Shown here piece after piece: positions 11,201 to 20,886 of a DNA stretch of 64,000 bases. Source of the DNA: Glandiceps talaboti (taxonomy: Eukaryota; Hemichordata; Enteropneusta; Spengelidae). Position numbers and translations under genes: made by a program. The DNA lies in NCBI RefSeq assembly GCF_964340395.1, contig NC_135563.1, positions 5,743,922 to 5,807,921 of the forward strand. Direction: 5' to 3'. The first letter of the stretch is position 1; every line of letters starts with the position of its first letter. The notes under the pieces were generated by a model, which was not told the origin of the DNA, made no database searches, and saw nothing but the letters and a program-made list of their open reading frames with translations.

Positions 11201-12845
11201 ATTCCCCAATATTTTTCTTCATTCAGCTAAGGAAAATATGAGTGACCTAAGGGGCCTTATCACTACGAGTCGCTAGGCAAGTAGTGACAACCCTTAGGTC
11301 ACGATTATTTTCTGGCAGAATGAAGGAAAATATGGAGAATAACATAATTATACCAGCGGCAATAATATCAAAGAAAAATCGGGGGAAATAATGGCAATTT
11401 TGAAAATTTTGACTCGTATTTCGAACACAGCAGAACCAGTGACTCGGACACGTATTTTTGTGACGTAGAAATGCGTTGTCATGATGTAGAATGACCAGAG
11501 TATATATTCCATATTTTTGGCTTATACATGGTACAATGTGCTTTGACAGGGTGAAAATAGAAAACCAGTAGCAGCCTTTATTGCTGGACTGACAGCTCCT
11601 CCAGGCAGAAGGATGGGACATGCTGGTGCTATCATTGCTGGGGGTAAAGGTGGTGCTAAGGAGAAGATACAGGCTTTGAAAGATGCTGGAGTTGCTATTA
11701 CTATGTCACCTGCACAAATAGGAACAACCATTCTTAAGGTTAGTTTGTTTGCTTGTAGTACATGTACTGGTACTACTATACACTTATTACCTGACTATGA
11801 GGGCGCTAGTAGATGTCTATTACCCAGAGGGCCATTATGCAGCAACTGTTTCCCTAGGCTGAAAACTTCAGGAAAAAGTTGATACATGACTTCATGGGGG
11901 TAATATGACATCTACTAGTGCCCGAATAAGGCAAGGCAATAAATCACATTCTCAGGCTCATATTCTTTCCATAGTCAAAGCAAATCACTGGAAAGACTCC
12001 CTTGCCACTTGAATAGTACCCTTGGGAAAATAGAACGTGACTAGTGCCCCTATATGCAAATTGAGGTCTCTATGGGTCAATTGTTCATAACACATGATAT
12101 CATCTAAGCCAATCCCTGAAGGCTTTATGAAAACGATGTGTTAAAAATTTGGGTCAAAGGTTACAGCTAATGGTTCGAGATTGACTACATGAGAACCTCC
12201 AATATTGATCTTTTCATTGCTCTCAGAAGATCAAAGGTGGGTGGGGATGGGGGGGGGGGGGGGTTATTACATAGAAAAAAATATAGGGGATTATATAAAT
12301 GTTAATAATCCACCTTATACCCATATGCCTAAAAATATCAATTAACAAATTTTGGGGAAATAGTTTCATCATTACAGTTTGTGTAACCCTCTTTAGGTCA
12401 AGTCCATGTAAAATATAATGGCCATTGCAGGATGGGGATACAACAAACTGATGATCATTACAATAACATTCTTGACAACAAAATTTTAAAGCGATAATGC
12501 CGAAAATAAAATGAGTCATTACCATGTGTAAAGATCATCAATTCATGATCTTTATTTTGAAGATTTAGTTTATGAAAACTAAAAGATGCAATTATGAGTT
12601 ATGTAAATAACCCTTGCTCACCCGCTGCAGTTTACATGTAAGAATTTGGCAGAATTTTCATGGCAAGGTGACGTAAGTGGAAATGCCCTTTAAGACATTT
12701 TGTGCATTAGATAAAATATATTTAGTCAAATATGAACAATTGTGTGTCTGTAATAGTGTTGCGTCATTCCATTTTAGTTCTGTTCCTCCTGACAATCTAA
12801 TTTTTGTTGTTATTTCAGGAACTTGAGAAAGTTGGCAAAGCTTAA
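5176..12845 (+). CDS. SUCLG1: Succinyl-CoA ligase (ADP/GDP-forming) subunit alpha, mitochondrial
   Basis: Catalyses the substrate-level phosphorylation step of the TCA cycle (succinyl-CoA + NDP + Pi to succinate + CoA + NTP) in the mitochondrial matrix, as a heterodimer with a SUCLA2 or SUCLG2 beta subunit. Seven coding exons join in phase: 5176-5209, 6913-7130, 8160-8372, 9247-9388, 10290-10441, 11550-11738 and 12819-12845, giving 324 aa (human 346). The N-terminus [11 protein letters not shown] and the following Arg/His-rich stretch look like a mitochondrial targeting peptide. The CoA-binding loop GFTGKQGTF is near residue 40. [11 protein letters not shown] and [12 protein letters not shown] follow. 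The catalytic phosphohistidine is His277 in [14 protein letters not shown]. The start has strong context (CAAAATGG). An out-of-frame ATG lies 47 nt upstream. A poly(A) signal lies at 12989. Confidence 0.97.
5210..6912 (+). other. SUCLG1 intron 1
   Basis: 1,703 bp. A diverged copy of the repeat seen at 3945-4010 lies at 6048-6125, and an inverted-repeat element at 6565-6850. No exon seen. Confidence 0.85.
6565..6850. mobile_element. MITE-like inverted-repeat element
   Basis: Two arms of about 85-90 bp, about 80% alike, point at each other. The left arm contains AAATTGTACCTGAAATTT and TTTGTCAACAGA. The right arm (about 6757-6848) carries their reverse complements. The centre is about 100 bp with no ORF. 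The exact ends are not clear. Confidence 0.6.
6913..7130 (+). CDS. SUCLG1: SUCLG1 coding exon 2
   Basis: 218 nt from TTACAG|TCC to AAAGAG|GTAAGA. Carries the end of the transit peptide and the CoA-binding GFTGKQGTF, plus [18 protein letters not shown]. Confidence 0.96.
7131..8159 (+). other. SUCLG1 intron 2
   Basis: 1,029 bp of AT-rich sequence. I see no repeat element or exon in it. Confidence 0.8.
8160..8372 (+). CDS. SUCLG1: SUCLG1 coding exon 3
   Basis: 213 nt, phase 0 both sides. Encodes [19 protein letters not shown] through [12 protein letters not shown] to [12 protein letters not shown]. Confidence 0.97.
8373..9246 (+). other. SUCLG1 intron 3
   Basis: 874 bp. Holds the inverted-repeat element 8809-9064 and a short C-run at 8511-8522. 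Confidence 0.85.
8809..9064. mobile_element. MITE-like element with 8-bp target-site duplication
   Basis: About 256 bp. The terminal inverted repeats are about 65 bp, imperfect at the outer ends and nearly perfect inside (CTACTACACTATTCTGCTAT, CCTAACTGA). Flanked by CCTAGTTT at 8801-8808 and 9065-9072. An 8-bp duplication is typical of hAT elements, but the ends do not show a clear hAT terminus. Confidence 0.72.
9247..9388 (+). CDS. SUCLG1: SUCLG1 coding exon 4
   Basis: 142 nt. Encodes [14 protein letters not shown]...[13 protein letters not shown]...GQSLCV plus one base of a glycine codon. Confidence 0.97.
9389..10289 (+). other. SUCLG1 intron 4
   Basis: 901 bp. Nearly half is the TTAAAGGGG element at 9775-10199. 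Confidence 0.85.
9775..10199. mobile_element. MITE-like element, TTAAAGGGG family, copy 2
   Basis: Starts TTAAAGGGGAATATCAG and ends GGAGTGGCATTCCCCTTTAA. Inner parts are inverted too (GAGTCATTTCATGATTTCAC near 9831 against its mirror near 10120). Shares GTGGACCAGTGTGAGAACAA with copy 1 at 3410-3708. No coding capacity. Confidence 0.75.
10290..10441 (+). CDS. SUCLG1: SUCLG1 coding exon 5
   Basis: 152 nt. Encodes [16 protein letters not shown]...[26 protein letters not shown] ends about 90 nt upstream of the acceptor. Confidence 0.97.
10442..11549 (+). other. SUCLG1 intron 5
   Basis: 1,108 bp. The last third is a copy of the dispersed family described at 11190-11537. Nothing else recognised. 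Confidence 0.85.
11190..11537 (+). repeat. Dispersed repeat family R350, copy A
   Basis: The first 150 bp form a hairpin (TATTCCCCAATATTTTTCTT against its mirror near 11325; GACCTAAGG...CCTTAGGTC). It is followed by about 200 bp containing CAGAACCAGTGAC and ending GCATGGTACAAT-like. Related copies lie at 49058-49369 (plus), about 53190-53545 (minus) and, partial, 46686-46790. Probably a non-autonomous transposon. Here it ends 12 nt before a SUCLG1 splice acceptor. Confidence 0.7.
11550..11738 (+). CDS. SUCLG1: SUCLG1 coding exon 6
   Basis: 189 nt. Carries the active-site histidine region [17 protein letters not shown] and ends [13 protein letters not shown]. The acceptor lies only about 12 nt after the end of a dispersed repeat. 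Confidence 0.97.
11739..12818 (+). other. SUCLG1 intron 6
   Basis: 1,080 bp. Contains a homopolymer G run at 12247-12264. No exon or element recognised. Confidence 0.8.
12819..12845 (+). CDS. SUCLG1: SUCLG1 coding exon 7 (last)
   Basis: 27 nt from TTTCAG|GAA, encoding ELEKVGKA and a TAA stop. Confidence 0.93.
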   Translation, partial: ELEKVGKA

Positions 12846-14175
12846 CCTGAAGATTGTCACACCTACAATTGCTAACCTGCTGTACATCATTTTTGCTGTA
12901 ATTTCTTAACATAATGGTTTTGTGTGTTGTTCATAAAATTATCGTGGTTCTTACTGACAAGAGTAAAATAAGATTTCAATAATTTAACAATAAACATTGT
13001 GTGTGTGTTTCTTGTCTTCTGATGCAGCTGATTCTCTTAAAATCCTTCACATTTTTTTTATGCCATATGCGTGTGATAAAAAAACAAAAGGTTGTCTAAC
13101 TTGGCCACTGGGGGCACTGTTCAGAAAGCTTTTGGACCATGTGGTTGCTTGTTTCTTGTCTTCCAAATCTCTGCTGTTTTCTTAAATTCTTCACATTCTC
13201 AGGTTATACCATGTAGAATTTCAGTCCTCAGTGATGGAGAGAATAGAAGTCAGTAAACCTGAAACAGTCAGATTCAAGTACATTAATCTTGCCAACATTG
13301 CTAAAAAAATCCTGCAAACATTTCATAGCCTGGCTTTAAAAAATCTGACTAATTTTACTACATTTTATTGTTCAGTGCGACAAAAGATTAAAGTACAAAT
13401 GTTGCATTCTAATGCTAAAAGATAGCTTTTGCAAAGAAAGTGTAGCAATTTTTATCAAGGTTTTTATTATGCCAGACGATAAAATGTTATGTTATTAAAA
13501 CTGTTGAAACAGACAATATTGTACTAATATTGGTAAGATTTTGTCTACTTCGATGACATATTTCTGGTTAAATCGTTTCATTTGTACTTTGTCAAGTTCG
13601 AATTGGAAAACCATTATGAATCTAGAGGACTAAGAAGAAATGCATTAGTAAAATGAACTTGTCGGGCAAGCACCCAGGTTAAAAAACACATTATTCCAAT
13701 GTTATTTTTGAAAATTGATATTTATGATCATTAAAAATTGATTAAAAACATTTTGTTGTTCTCTCCTGTTTACTTCACTGTGTCACTGGTTCCTGACGAG
13801 ATATACCAAAGTTTTACTTAAATAATGTAAAAATCTATAATTTGAACTAGCTGTAACTAGGATATTTGTATCAACTAAAAAGATATATTCATTAAAAATT
13901 GGTCAATAATTTACAATAAACAAAGACAATACATTGTATCTGAAGTTAGTAGGTTTATTACAAGATTTGGTTCAAAGTTGAGTAAGCTACGGTTCAAAGG
14001 TGCTATTTTCATTGCTCAAAATCATATTTAAGTTGATGACTGTAATCAATATAAGTAAACAAAAGGCAGAAATAAGTTTAATGAACTGACTAATCTCACT
14101 GGGACTCAAATCCATTGAATGCCAAAATAAAGTCATCAAAAAACATTTCAGAGAAGTGTAATTATTTTCCATTTA
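12846..14175. other. SUCLG1 3' UTR and intergenic stretch
   Basis: A likely poly(A) signal AATAAA lies at 12989-12994. Two related 50-bp pieces sharing TTTCTTGTCTTC and CTTCACATT lie at 13005-13052 and 13148-13200. No gene is seen up to the tandem array. Confidence 0.65.
12989..12994 (+). promoter_or_regulatory. SUCLG1 polyadenylation signal
   Basis: AATAAA, 144 nt after the stop codon, followed by a GT-rich stretch (TTGTGTGTGTG). Confidence 0.75.
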
Positions 14176-14381
14176 ATTTTATTAATGAAGCTTACAGTCC
14201 ATATTCACTACCCAGATGGCATGTGTAATAATGGTGATCGATACCCCATCAGCCTTTCCGCAAGTAAACACACATACGCACGCGCGCAGGTAAGCACATA
14301 CGCGCACACGCTCGCACGGATACCGACACACACACACACATACATACATACATACATACATACATACATACACACATAAGC

Positions 14382-14412
<31 letters not shown>

Positions 14413-15956
14413 CATACATACATACTTGTGTAGGTGCGTGCGTACGTACACAGACACACACACACATACATACATACATACATACATACATACATACATA
14501 CATACATACATACATACATACATACAAACAAACATACATACATACATACATACATACATACATACATACATCGTGTTGTAGAATGAACAGAATCCGCGAA
14601 ATCTCGCGTTGATGTAAAACATCTACCAAACACGTTACCAGTGACAACGTTCGATTGTGACGTTCCATATACTAGTATTACGTGTAAGCGATGTACATGT
14701 ATTGTTTCTGCTATCGCTTGGCGTGCAACACTTTGGTCTTCAAAATATCGTCTGTACTCTGACAAAATGAAGCTTGCACCTATAGTTCGGATGGTGAAGT
14801 TTTGCATATATATTATGTACTTATTCGTGATTACGCTACCTCCGTTTGAATTATGCTTCTTTCTTGTAGATGAATTGATTTACTACAGCAAGTGTTTCAT
14901 GAAATATATGATGAAGGGTCGGCCGTTCCCAGTTATCAGCTTTCCAACAATCTGGATTCCACATTTCTTGACAAAATGGAACTGGAGCCGACTTGAGATT
15001 ATGCCATGGATTGCTACTCGTGTTACTTCGAGTAATGGAATAGGTACAGAGATTTGGAGAAATGTCTACTCCGCGGACACCGTGACGAGTGGCCCAGAGC
15101 GTTTACATTTATTCGATGGTGGGTTAGTCTACCCGTTGTGGATCAACAGTGTTCCCGGATGGACAAAGTCAAGACATTCTTCTTGTAAGATCAGACTGTT
15201 CTTTGTCGATGTTATCAACAGTGTAATGTATAAAGTTCACCATCTTGTCTCACCAACTTGTGATCTACGTCATCCTGATATTCCTGATGCAGTGATGCAT
15301 GGATGATGAAAACACATATACAACCTGTACCAAGCACAGCACACGATAGTCATAGTATACTCAATGTTTACTTGCGCACAATAGGCATGAACGTACATGT
15401 ATACAGTCTCCATCCTTGCCAGAAAACCGACGACTCATGTAGAGGTGTTAGGTTGCCTGATTGTTTTTGAGTACTGTGCTTGTAATTCTTTTTATTTCAC
15501 TGTTGTTTTTGACATTAAATGGGTTCACTCCAAGTTAAAGATGTATCAAGTTTAGACTCTTCTTTAATGTATCTATATGCGCACGCGTGTTTGTGTACAC
15601 GCGCGTGCATGGATGGATGTGGCTGATTCTTTTCTCTCCCCCATCTCCACAAAATTGCTTTGATAATTTGTTTCACTCTGAGTTGTGTGTTAAAGAATAT
15701 AAAATTATGTAGACTGGGTAGACATCCCAAATATAATACGTGTGTAGAAAGATTCCAGTCAGGAATATAGACTCAACACCAAGAATATGAATCTGAAAAG
15801 TTTTTTTTTGCTTTGAAATACTAACTTTCATCACAATATTATTAGACACAGCAAATTGAAGGACTCAAATAAATTTTCCGAACTCCTACATGATACGTAG
15901 ACAGGATAGCAAACATTGATTTCTGGTGATTACATCCTATTTTCTCTATTAAATAC
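14176..15956 (+). repeat. Array unit 1 (diverged)
   Basis: 1,781 bp. The microsatellite block at 14320-14570 is the longest and most mixed (CATA, CA, CGTA, CAAA). The region after the ORF has extra sequence near 15345-15385 that the other units lack. Confidence 0.9.
14767..15306 (+). CDS. Array ORF 1, unrecognised protein with hydrophobic N-terminus
   Basis: 179 codons from ATG to TGA; the frame is open for a further 42 codons upstream but without an ATG. I do not recognise the protein. It starts MKLAPIVRMVKFCIYIMYLF, whose positively charged start and long hydrophobic stretch (residues about 11-40) suggest a signal anchor or membrane segment. A Trp-rich core follows (FPTIWIPHFL, KWNWSRLEIMPWIATR, GTEIWRNVYS). 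Between PERL and CKIRLFFVDV this copy reads a different frame from units 3 and 4, yet the ends rejoin in frame. Of seven codon differences from unit 3 in the first 100 codons, five are silent. Confidence 0.45.
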   Translation: MKLAPIVRMVKFCIYIMYLFVITLPPFELCFFLVDELIYYSKCFMKYMMKGRPFPVISFPTIWIPHFLTKWNWSRLEIMPWIATRVTSSNGIGTEIWRNVYSADTVTSGPERLHLFDGGLVYPLWINSVPGWTKSRHSSCKIRLFFVDVINSVMYKVHHLVSPTCDLRHPDIPDAVMHG

Positions 15957-16116
15957 ATTTTATTAATTAAGCTTACGTTCCTTGTTCATTACCCAGATGG
16001 CATATGTAATAATGATGATCGATATCCCCCATCAGCCTTTCCGCAAGTAAACACACACACACACACATACATACATACATACATACATACATACATACAT
16101 ACATACATACATACAT

Positions 16117-16150
<34 letters not shown>

Positions 16151-17573
16151 GTACGTACGTACGTACGTACATACATACATACATACATACATACATACAT
16201 ACATACATACATACATACATACATACATACATCGTGGATAGAATAAACAGAATCCGCGAAATCTCGCGTTGATGTAAAACATCTACCAAAACGTCACCAG
16301 TGACAACGTTCGATTGTGACGTTCCATATATTACGTGTAAGCGATGTATTGTTTCTGCTATCGCTTGGCGTGCAGCACTTTGGTCTTCAAAATATCATTT
16401 GCTGTACTCTGACAAAATGAAGTTTGCACCTATAGTTCGGATGGTGAAGTTTTGCATATATATTATGTACTTATTCGTGATTACGCTACCTCCGTTTGAA
16501 TTATGCTTCTTTCTTGTAGATGAATTGATTTACTACAGCAAGTGTTTCATGAAATATATGATGACGGGTCGGCCATTCCCAGTTATCAGCTTTCCAACAA
16601 TCTGGATTCCACATTTCTTGACAAAATGGAACTGGAGCCGACTTGAGATTATGCCATGGATTGCGACCCGTGTTACCTCGAGTAATGGAATAGGTACAGA
16701 GATTTGGAGAAATGTTTACTCCCCGGAATGCTTGACGAGTTGCCCAGAGCGTTAATGGTGGGTTAGTCTACCCGTTGTGGATCAACAGTGTTCCCGGATG
16801 GACAAAGTCAACACTTTCTCCTTGTAAGATCAGACTGTTCTTTGTCGATGTTATCAACAGTGTAATGTATAAAGTTCACCATCTTGTCTCACCAACTTGT
16901 GATCTACGTCATCCTGGTATTCCTGATGCAGTGATGTATGGATGATGAAGACACATATACAACCTGTACCAAACACAGCGCACGATAGTCATCAAAGGAC
17001 GACAGGCATGAACGTACAGTCTCCATCCTTGCCAGAAAACCGACGACTGATGTAGAGGTGTTCGGTTGTCTGATTGTTTTTGAGTACAGTGCTTGTAATT
17101 CTTTTTATTTCACTGTTGTTTTTGACATTAAATGGGTTCACTCCAAGTTAAAGATGTATAAAGTTTAGACTCTTCTTTAATGTATATATATGCGCACGCG
17201 TGTTTGTGTACACGCGCGTGCATGGATGGATGTGGCTGATTCTTTTCTCTCCCCCATCTCCACAAAATTGCTTTGATAATTTGTTTCACTCTGAGTTGTG
17301 TGTTAAAGAATATAAAATTATATAGACTGGGTAGACATCCCAAATATAATACGTGTGTAGAAAGATTCCAGTCAGGAATATAGACTCAACACCACTGAGA
17401 ATATGAATCTGAAATTTTTTTTTTGGCTTTGAAATACTAACTTTCATCACAATATTATTAGACACAGCAAATTGAAGGACTCAAATAAAGTTTCCGAACT
17501 CCGACATGATACGTAGACAGGATAGCAAACATTGATTTCTGGTGATTACATCCTATTTTCTCTATTAAAATAC
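15957..17573 (+). repeat. Array unit 2
   Basis: 1,617 bp. Microsatellite 16049-16230 (CATA, CA, GTAC, CATA). Its ORF head matches unit 5; its tail has a CTG insertion shared with unit 3. Confidence 0.9.
16417..16755 (+). CDS. Array ORF 2, truncated copy
   Basis: 112 codons. Same N-terminal and Trp-rich core as the full copies (MKFAPIVRMVKF...), but a TTA to TAA change after PER ends the frame. The downstream part persists as sequence, so this is a shortened or pseudogene copy, if the family is coding at all. Confidence 0.35.
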   Translation: MKFAPIVRMVKFCIYIMYLFVITLPPFELCFFLVDELIYYSKCFMKYMMTGRPFPVISFPTIWIPHFLTKWNWSRLEIMPWIATRVTSSNGIGTEIWRNVYSPECLTSCPER

Positions 17574-19110
17574 ATTTTATTAATTAAGCTTAAGCTTACG
17601 TTCCTTGTTCATTACCCAGATGGCATATGTAATACTGATGATCGATATCCCCATCAGCCTTTCCGCAAGTAAACACACACACACACACGCGCACACACAC
17701 ACCCACACACACACACACACACATACATACATACATACATACATACATACATACATACATCGTGGATAGAGTAAACAGAATCCGCGAAATCTCGCGTTGA
17801 TGTAAAACATCTACCAAAACGTCACCAGTGACAACGTTCGATTGTGACGTTCCATAAGCTTATATTACGTGTAAGCGATGTATTGTTTCTGCTATCGCTT
17901 GGCGTGCAGCACTTTGGTCTTCAAAATATCATTTGCTGTACTCTGACAAAATGAAGCTTTCACCTATAGTTCGGATGGTGAAGTTTTGCATATATATTAT
18001 GTACTTATTCGTGATTACGCTACCTCCGTTTGAATTATGCTTCTTTCTTGTAGATGAATTGATTTACTACAGCAAGTGTTTCATGAAATATATGATGACG
18101 GGTCGGCCATTCCCAGTTATCAGCTTTCCAACAATCTGGATTCCACATTTCTTGACAAAATGGAACTGGAGCCGACTTGAGATTATGCCATGGATTGCGA
18201 CCCGTGTTACCTCGAGTAATGGAATAGGTACAGAGATTTGGAGAAATGTTTACTCCCCGGAATGCTTGACGAGTTGCCCAGAGCGTTTATGGTGGGTTAG
18301 TCTACCCGTTGTGGATCAACAGTGTTCCCGGATGGACAAAGTCAACACTTTCTCCTTTTGTAAGATCAGACTGTTCTTTGTCGATGTTATCAACAGTGTA
18401 ATGTATAAAGTTCACCATCTTGTCTCACCAACTTGTGATCTACGTCATCCTGGTATTCCTGATGCAGTGATGTATGGATGATGAAAACACATATACAACC
18501 TGTACCAAGCACAGCGCACGATAGTCATCAAAGGACGACAGGCATGAACGTACAGTCTCCATCCTTGCCAGAAAACAGACGACTGATGTAGAGGTGTTCG
18601 GTTGTCTGATTGTTTTTGAGTACAGTGCTTGTAATTCTTTTTATTTCACTGTTGTTTTTGACATTAAATGGGTTCACTCCAAGTTAAAGATGTATAAAGT
18701 TTAGACTCTTCTTTAATGTATATATATGCGCACGCGTGTTTGTGTACACGCGCGTGCATGGATGGATGTGGCTGATTCTTTTCTCTCCCCCATCTCCACA
18801 AAATTGCTTTGATAATTTGTTTCACTCTGAGTTGTGTGTTAAAGAATATAAAATTATATAGACTGGGTAGACATCCCAAATATAATACGTGTGTAGAAAG
18901 ATTCCAGTCAGGAATATAGACTCAACACCACTGAGAATATGAATCTGAAATTTTTTTTTTTTGCTTTGAAATACTAACTTTCATCACAATATTATTAGAC
19001 ACAGCAAATTGAAGGACTCAAATAAAGTTTCCGAACTCCGACATGATACGTAGACAGGATAGCAAACATTGATTTCTGGTGATTACATCCTATTTTCTCT
19101 ATTAAAATAC
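17574..19110 (+). repeat. Array unit 3
   Basis: 1,537 bp. Microsatellite 17671-17760 is short. Shares with unit 4 a doubled AAGCTT at the head and an extra AAGCTT just before the ORF. Confidence 0.9.
17951..18481 (+). CDS. Array ORF 3, full-length unrecognised protein
   Basis: 176 codons, ATG to TGA: MKLSPIVRMVKFCIYIMYLF, then VDELIYYSKCFMKYMM, a Trp-rich middle, PERLWWVSLPVVDQQ, CKIRLFFVDVINSV and a C-terminus ending HPGIPDAVMYG. The upstream frame is closed by the extra AAGCTT found only in units 3 and 4, so the ATG at 17951 is the natural start. There are six or so cysteines and no catalytic motif I know. Whether it is translated is unproven. Confidence 0.45.
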   Translation: MKLSPIVRMVKFCIYIMYLFVITLPPFELCFFLVDELIYYSKCFMKYMMTGRPFPVISFPTIWIPHFLTKWNWSRLEIMPWIATRVTSSNGIGTEIWRNVYSPECLTSCPERLWWVSLPVVDQQCSRMDKVNTFSFCKIRLFFVDVINSVMYKVHHLVSPTCDLRHPGIPDAVMYG

Positions 19111-20674
19111 ATTTTATTAATTAAGCTTAAGCTTACGTTCCTTGTTCATTACCCAGATGGCATATGTAATACTGATGATCGATATCCCCATCAGCCTTTC
19201 CGCAAGTAAACACACACACACACACGCGCACACACACACACACCCACACACCCACACACACACACACACACACATACATACATACATACATACATACATA
19301 CATACATACATACATACATACATCGTGGATAGAGTAAACAGAATCCGCGAAATCTCGCGTTGATGTAAAACATCTACCAAAACGTCACCAGTGACAACGT
19401 TCGATTGTGACGTTCCATAAGCTTATATTACGTGTAAGCGATGTATTGTTTCTGCTATCGCTTGGCGTGCAGCACTTTGGTCTTCAAAATATCATTTGCT
19501 GTACTCTGACAAAATGAAGCTTTCACCTATAGTTCGGATGGTGAAGTTTTGCATATATATTATGTACTTATTCGTGATTACGCTACCTCCGTTTGAATTA
19601 TGCTTCTTTCTTGTAGATGAATTGATTTACTACAGCAAGTGTTTCATGAAATATATGATGACGGGTCGGCCATTCCCAGTTATCAGCTTTCCAACAATCT
19701 GGATTCCACATTTCTTGACAAAATGGAACTGGAGCCGACTTGAGATTATGCCATGGATTGCGACCCGTGTTACCTCGAGTAATGGAATAGGTACAGAGAT
19801 TTGGAGAAATGTTTACTCCCCGGAATGCTTGACGAGTTGCCCAGAGCGTTTATGGTGGGTTAGTCTACCCGTTGTGGATCAACAGTGTTCCCGGATGGAC
19901 AAAGTCAACACTTTCTCCTTTTGTAAGATCAGACTGTTCTTTGTCGATGTTATCAACAGTGTAATGTATAAAGTTCACCATCTTGTCTCACCAACTTGTG
20001 ATCTACGTCATCCTGGTATTCCTGATGCAGTGATGTATGGATGATGAAAACACATATACAACCTGTACCAAGCACAGCGCACGATAGTCATCAAAGGACG
20101 ACAGGCATGAACGTACAGTCTCCATCCTTGCCAGAAAACAGACGACTGATGTAGAGGTGTTCGGTTGCCTGATTGTTTTTGAGTACAGTGCTTGTAATTC
20201 TTTTTATTTCACTGTTGTTTTTGACATTAAATGGGTTCACTCCAAGTTAAAGATGTATAAAGTTTAGACTCTTATTTAATGTATCTATATGCACACGCTC
20301 ACGCGTGTTTGTGTACACGCACGTGCATGGATGGATGTGGCTGATTCTTTTCTCTCCCCATCTCCACAAAATTGCTTTGATAATTTGTTTCACTCTGAGT
20401 TGTGTGTTAAAGAATATAAAATTATATAGACTGGGTAGACATCCCAAATATAATACGTGTGTAGAAAGATTCCAGTCAGGAATATAGACTCAACACCAAG
20501 AATATGAATCTGAAAAGTTTTTTTTTGCTTTGAAATACTAACTTTCATCACAATATTATTAGACACAGCAAATTGAAGGACTCAAATAAATTTTCCGAAC
20601 TCCGACATGATACGTAGACAGGATAGCAAACATTGATTTCTGGTGATTACATCCTATTTTCTCTATTAAAATAC
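19111..20674 (+). repeat. Array unit 4
   Basis: 1,564 bp. Microsatellite 19211-19322. The ORF is identical in protein sequence to unit 3, while the tail resembles units 1 and 5. Confidence 0.9.
19514..20044 (+). CDS. Array ORF 4, full-length, identical to ORF 3
   Basis: 176 codons with the same protein sequence as the copy at 17951-18481 and the same closed upstream frame. This points to a very recent duplication or to gene conversion between units 3 and 4. See ORF 3 for a description of the protein. Confidence 0.45.
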   Translation: MKLSPIVRMVKFCIYIMYLFVITLPPFELCFFLVDELIYYSKCFMKYMMTGRPFPVISFPTIWIPHFLTKWNWSRLEIMPWIATRVTSSNGIGTEIWRNVYSPECLTSCPERLWWVSLPVVDQQCSRMDKVNTFSFCKIRLFFVDVINSVMYKVHHLVSPTCDLRHPGIPDAVMYG

Positions 20675-20815
20675 ATTTTATTAATTAAGCTTACGTTCCT
20701 TGTTCATTACCCAGATGGCATATGTAATAATGATGATCGATATCCCCCATCAGCCTTTCCGCAAGTAAACACACACACACACACACACACATACATACAT
20801 ACATACATACATACA

Positions 20816-20849
<34 letters not shown>

Positions 20850-20852
20850 CAT

Positions 20853-20886
<34 letters not shown>

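Noticed and set aside
15000-15075. Minus-strand open frame of about 76 codons across the array ORF core (contains CQEMWNPDCWKADNW)
   Set aside because: No start codon, and the differences between units are residue-changing in this frame but mostly silent in the plus frame; the plus ORF is the better candidate.
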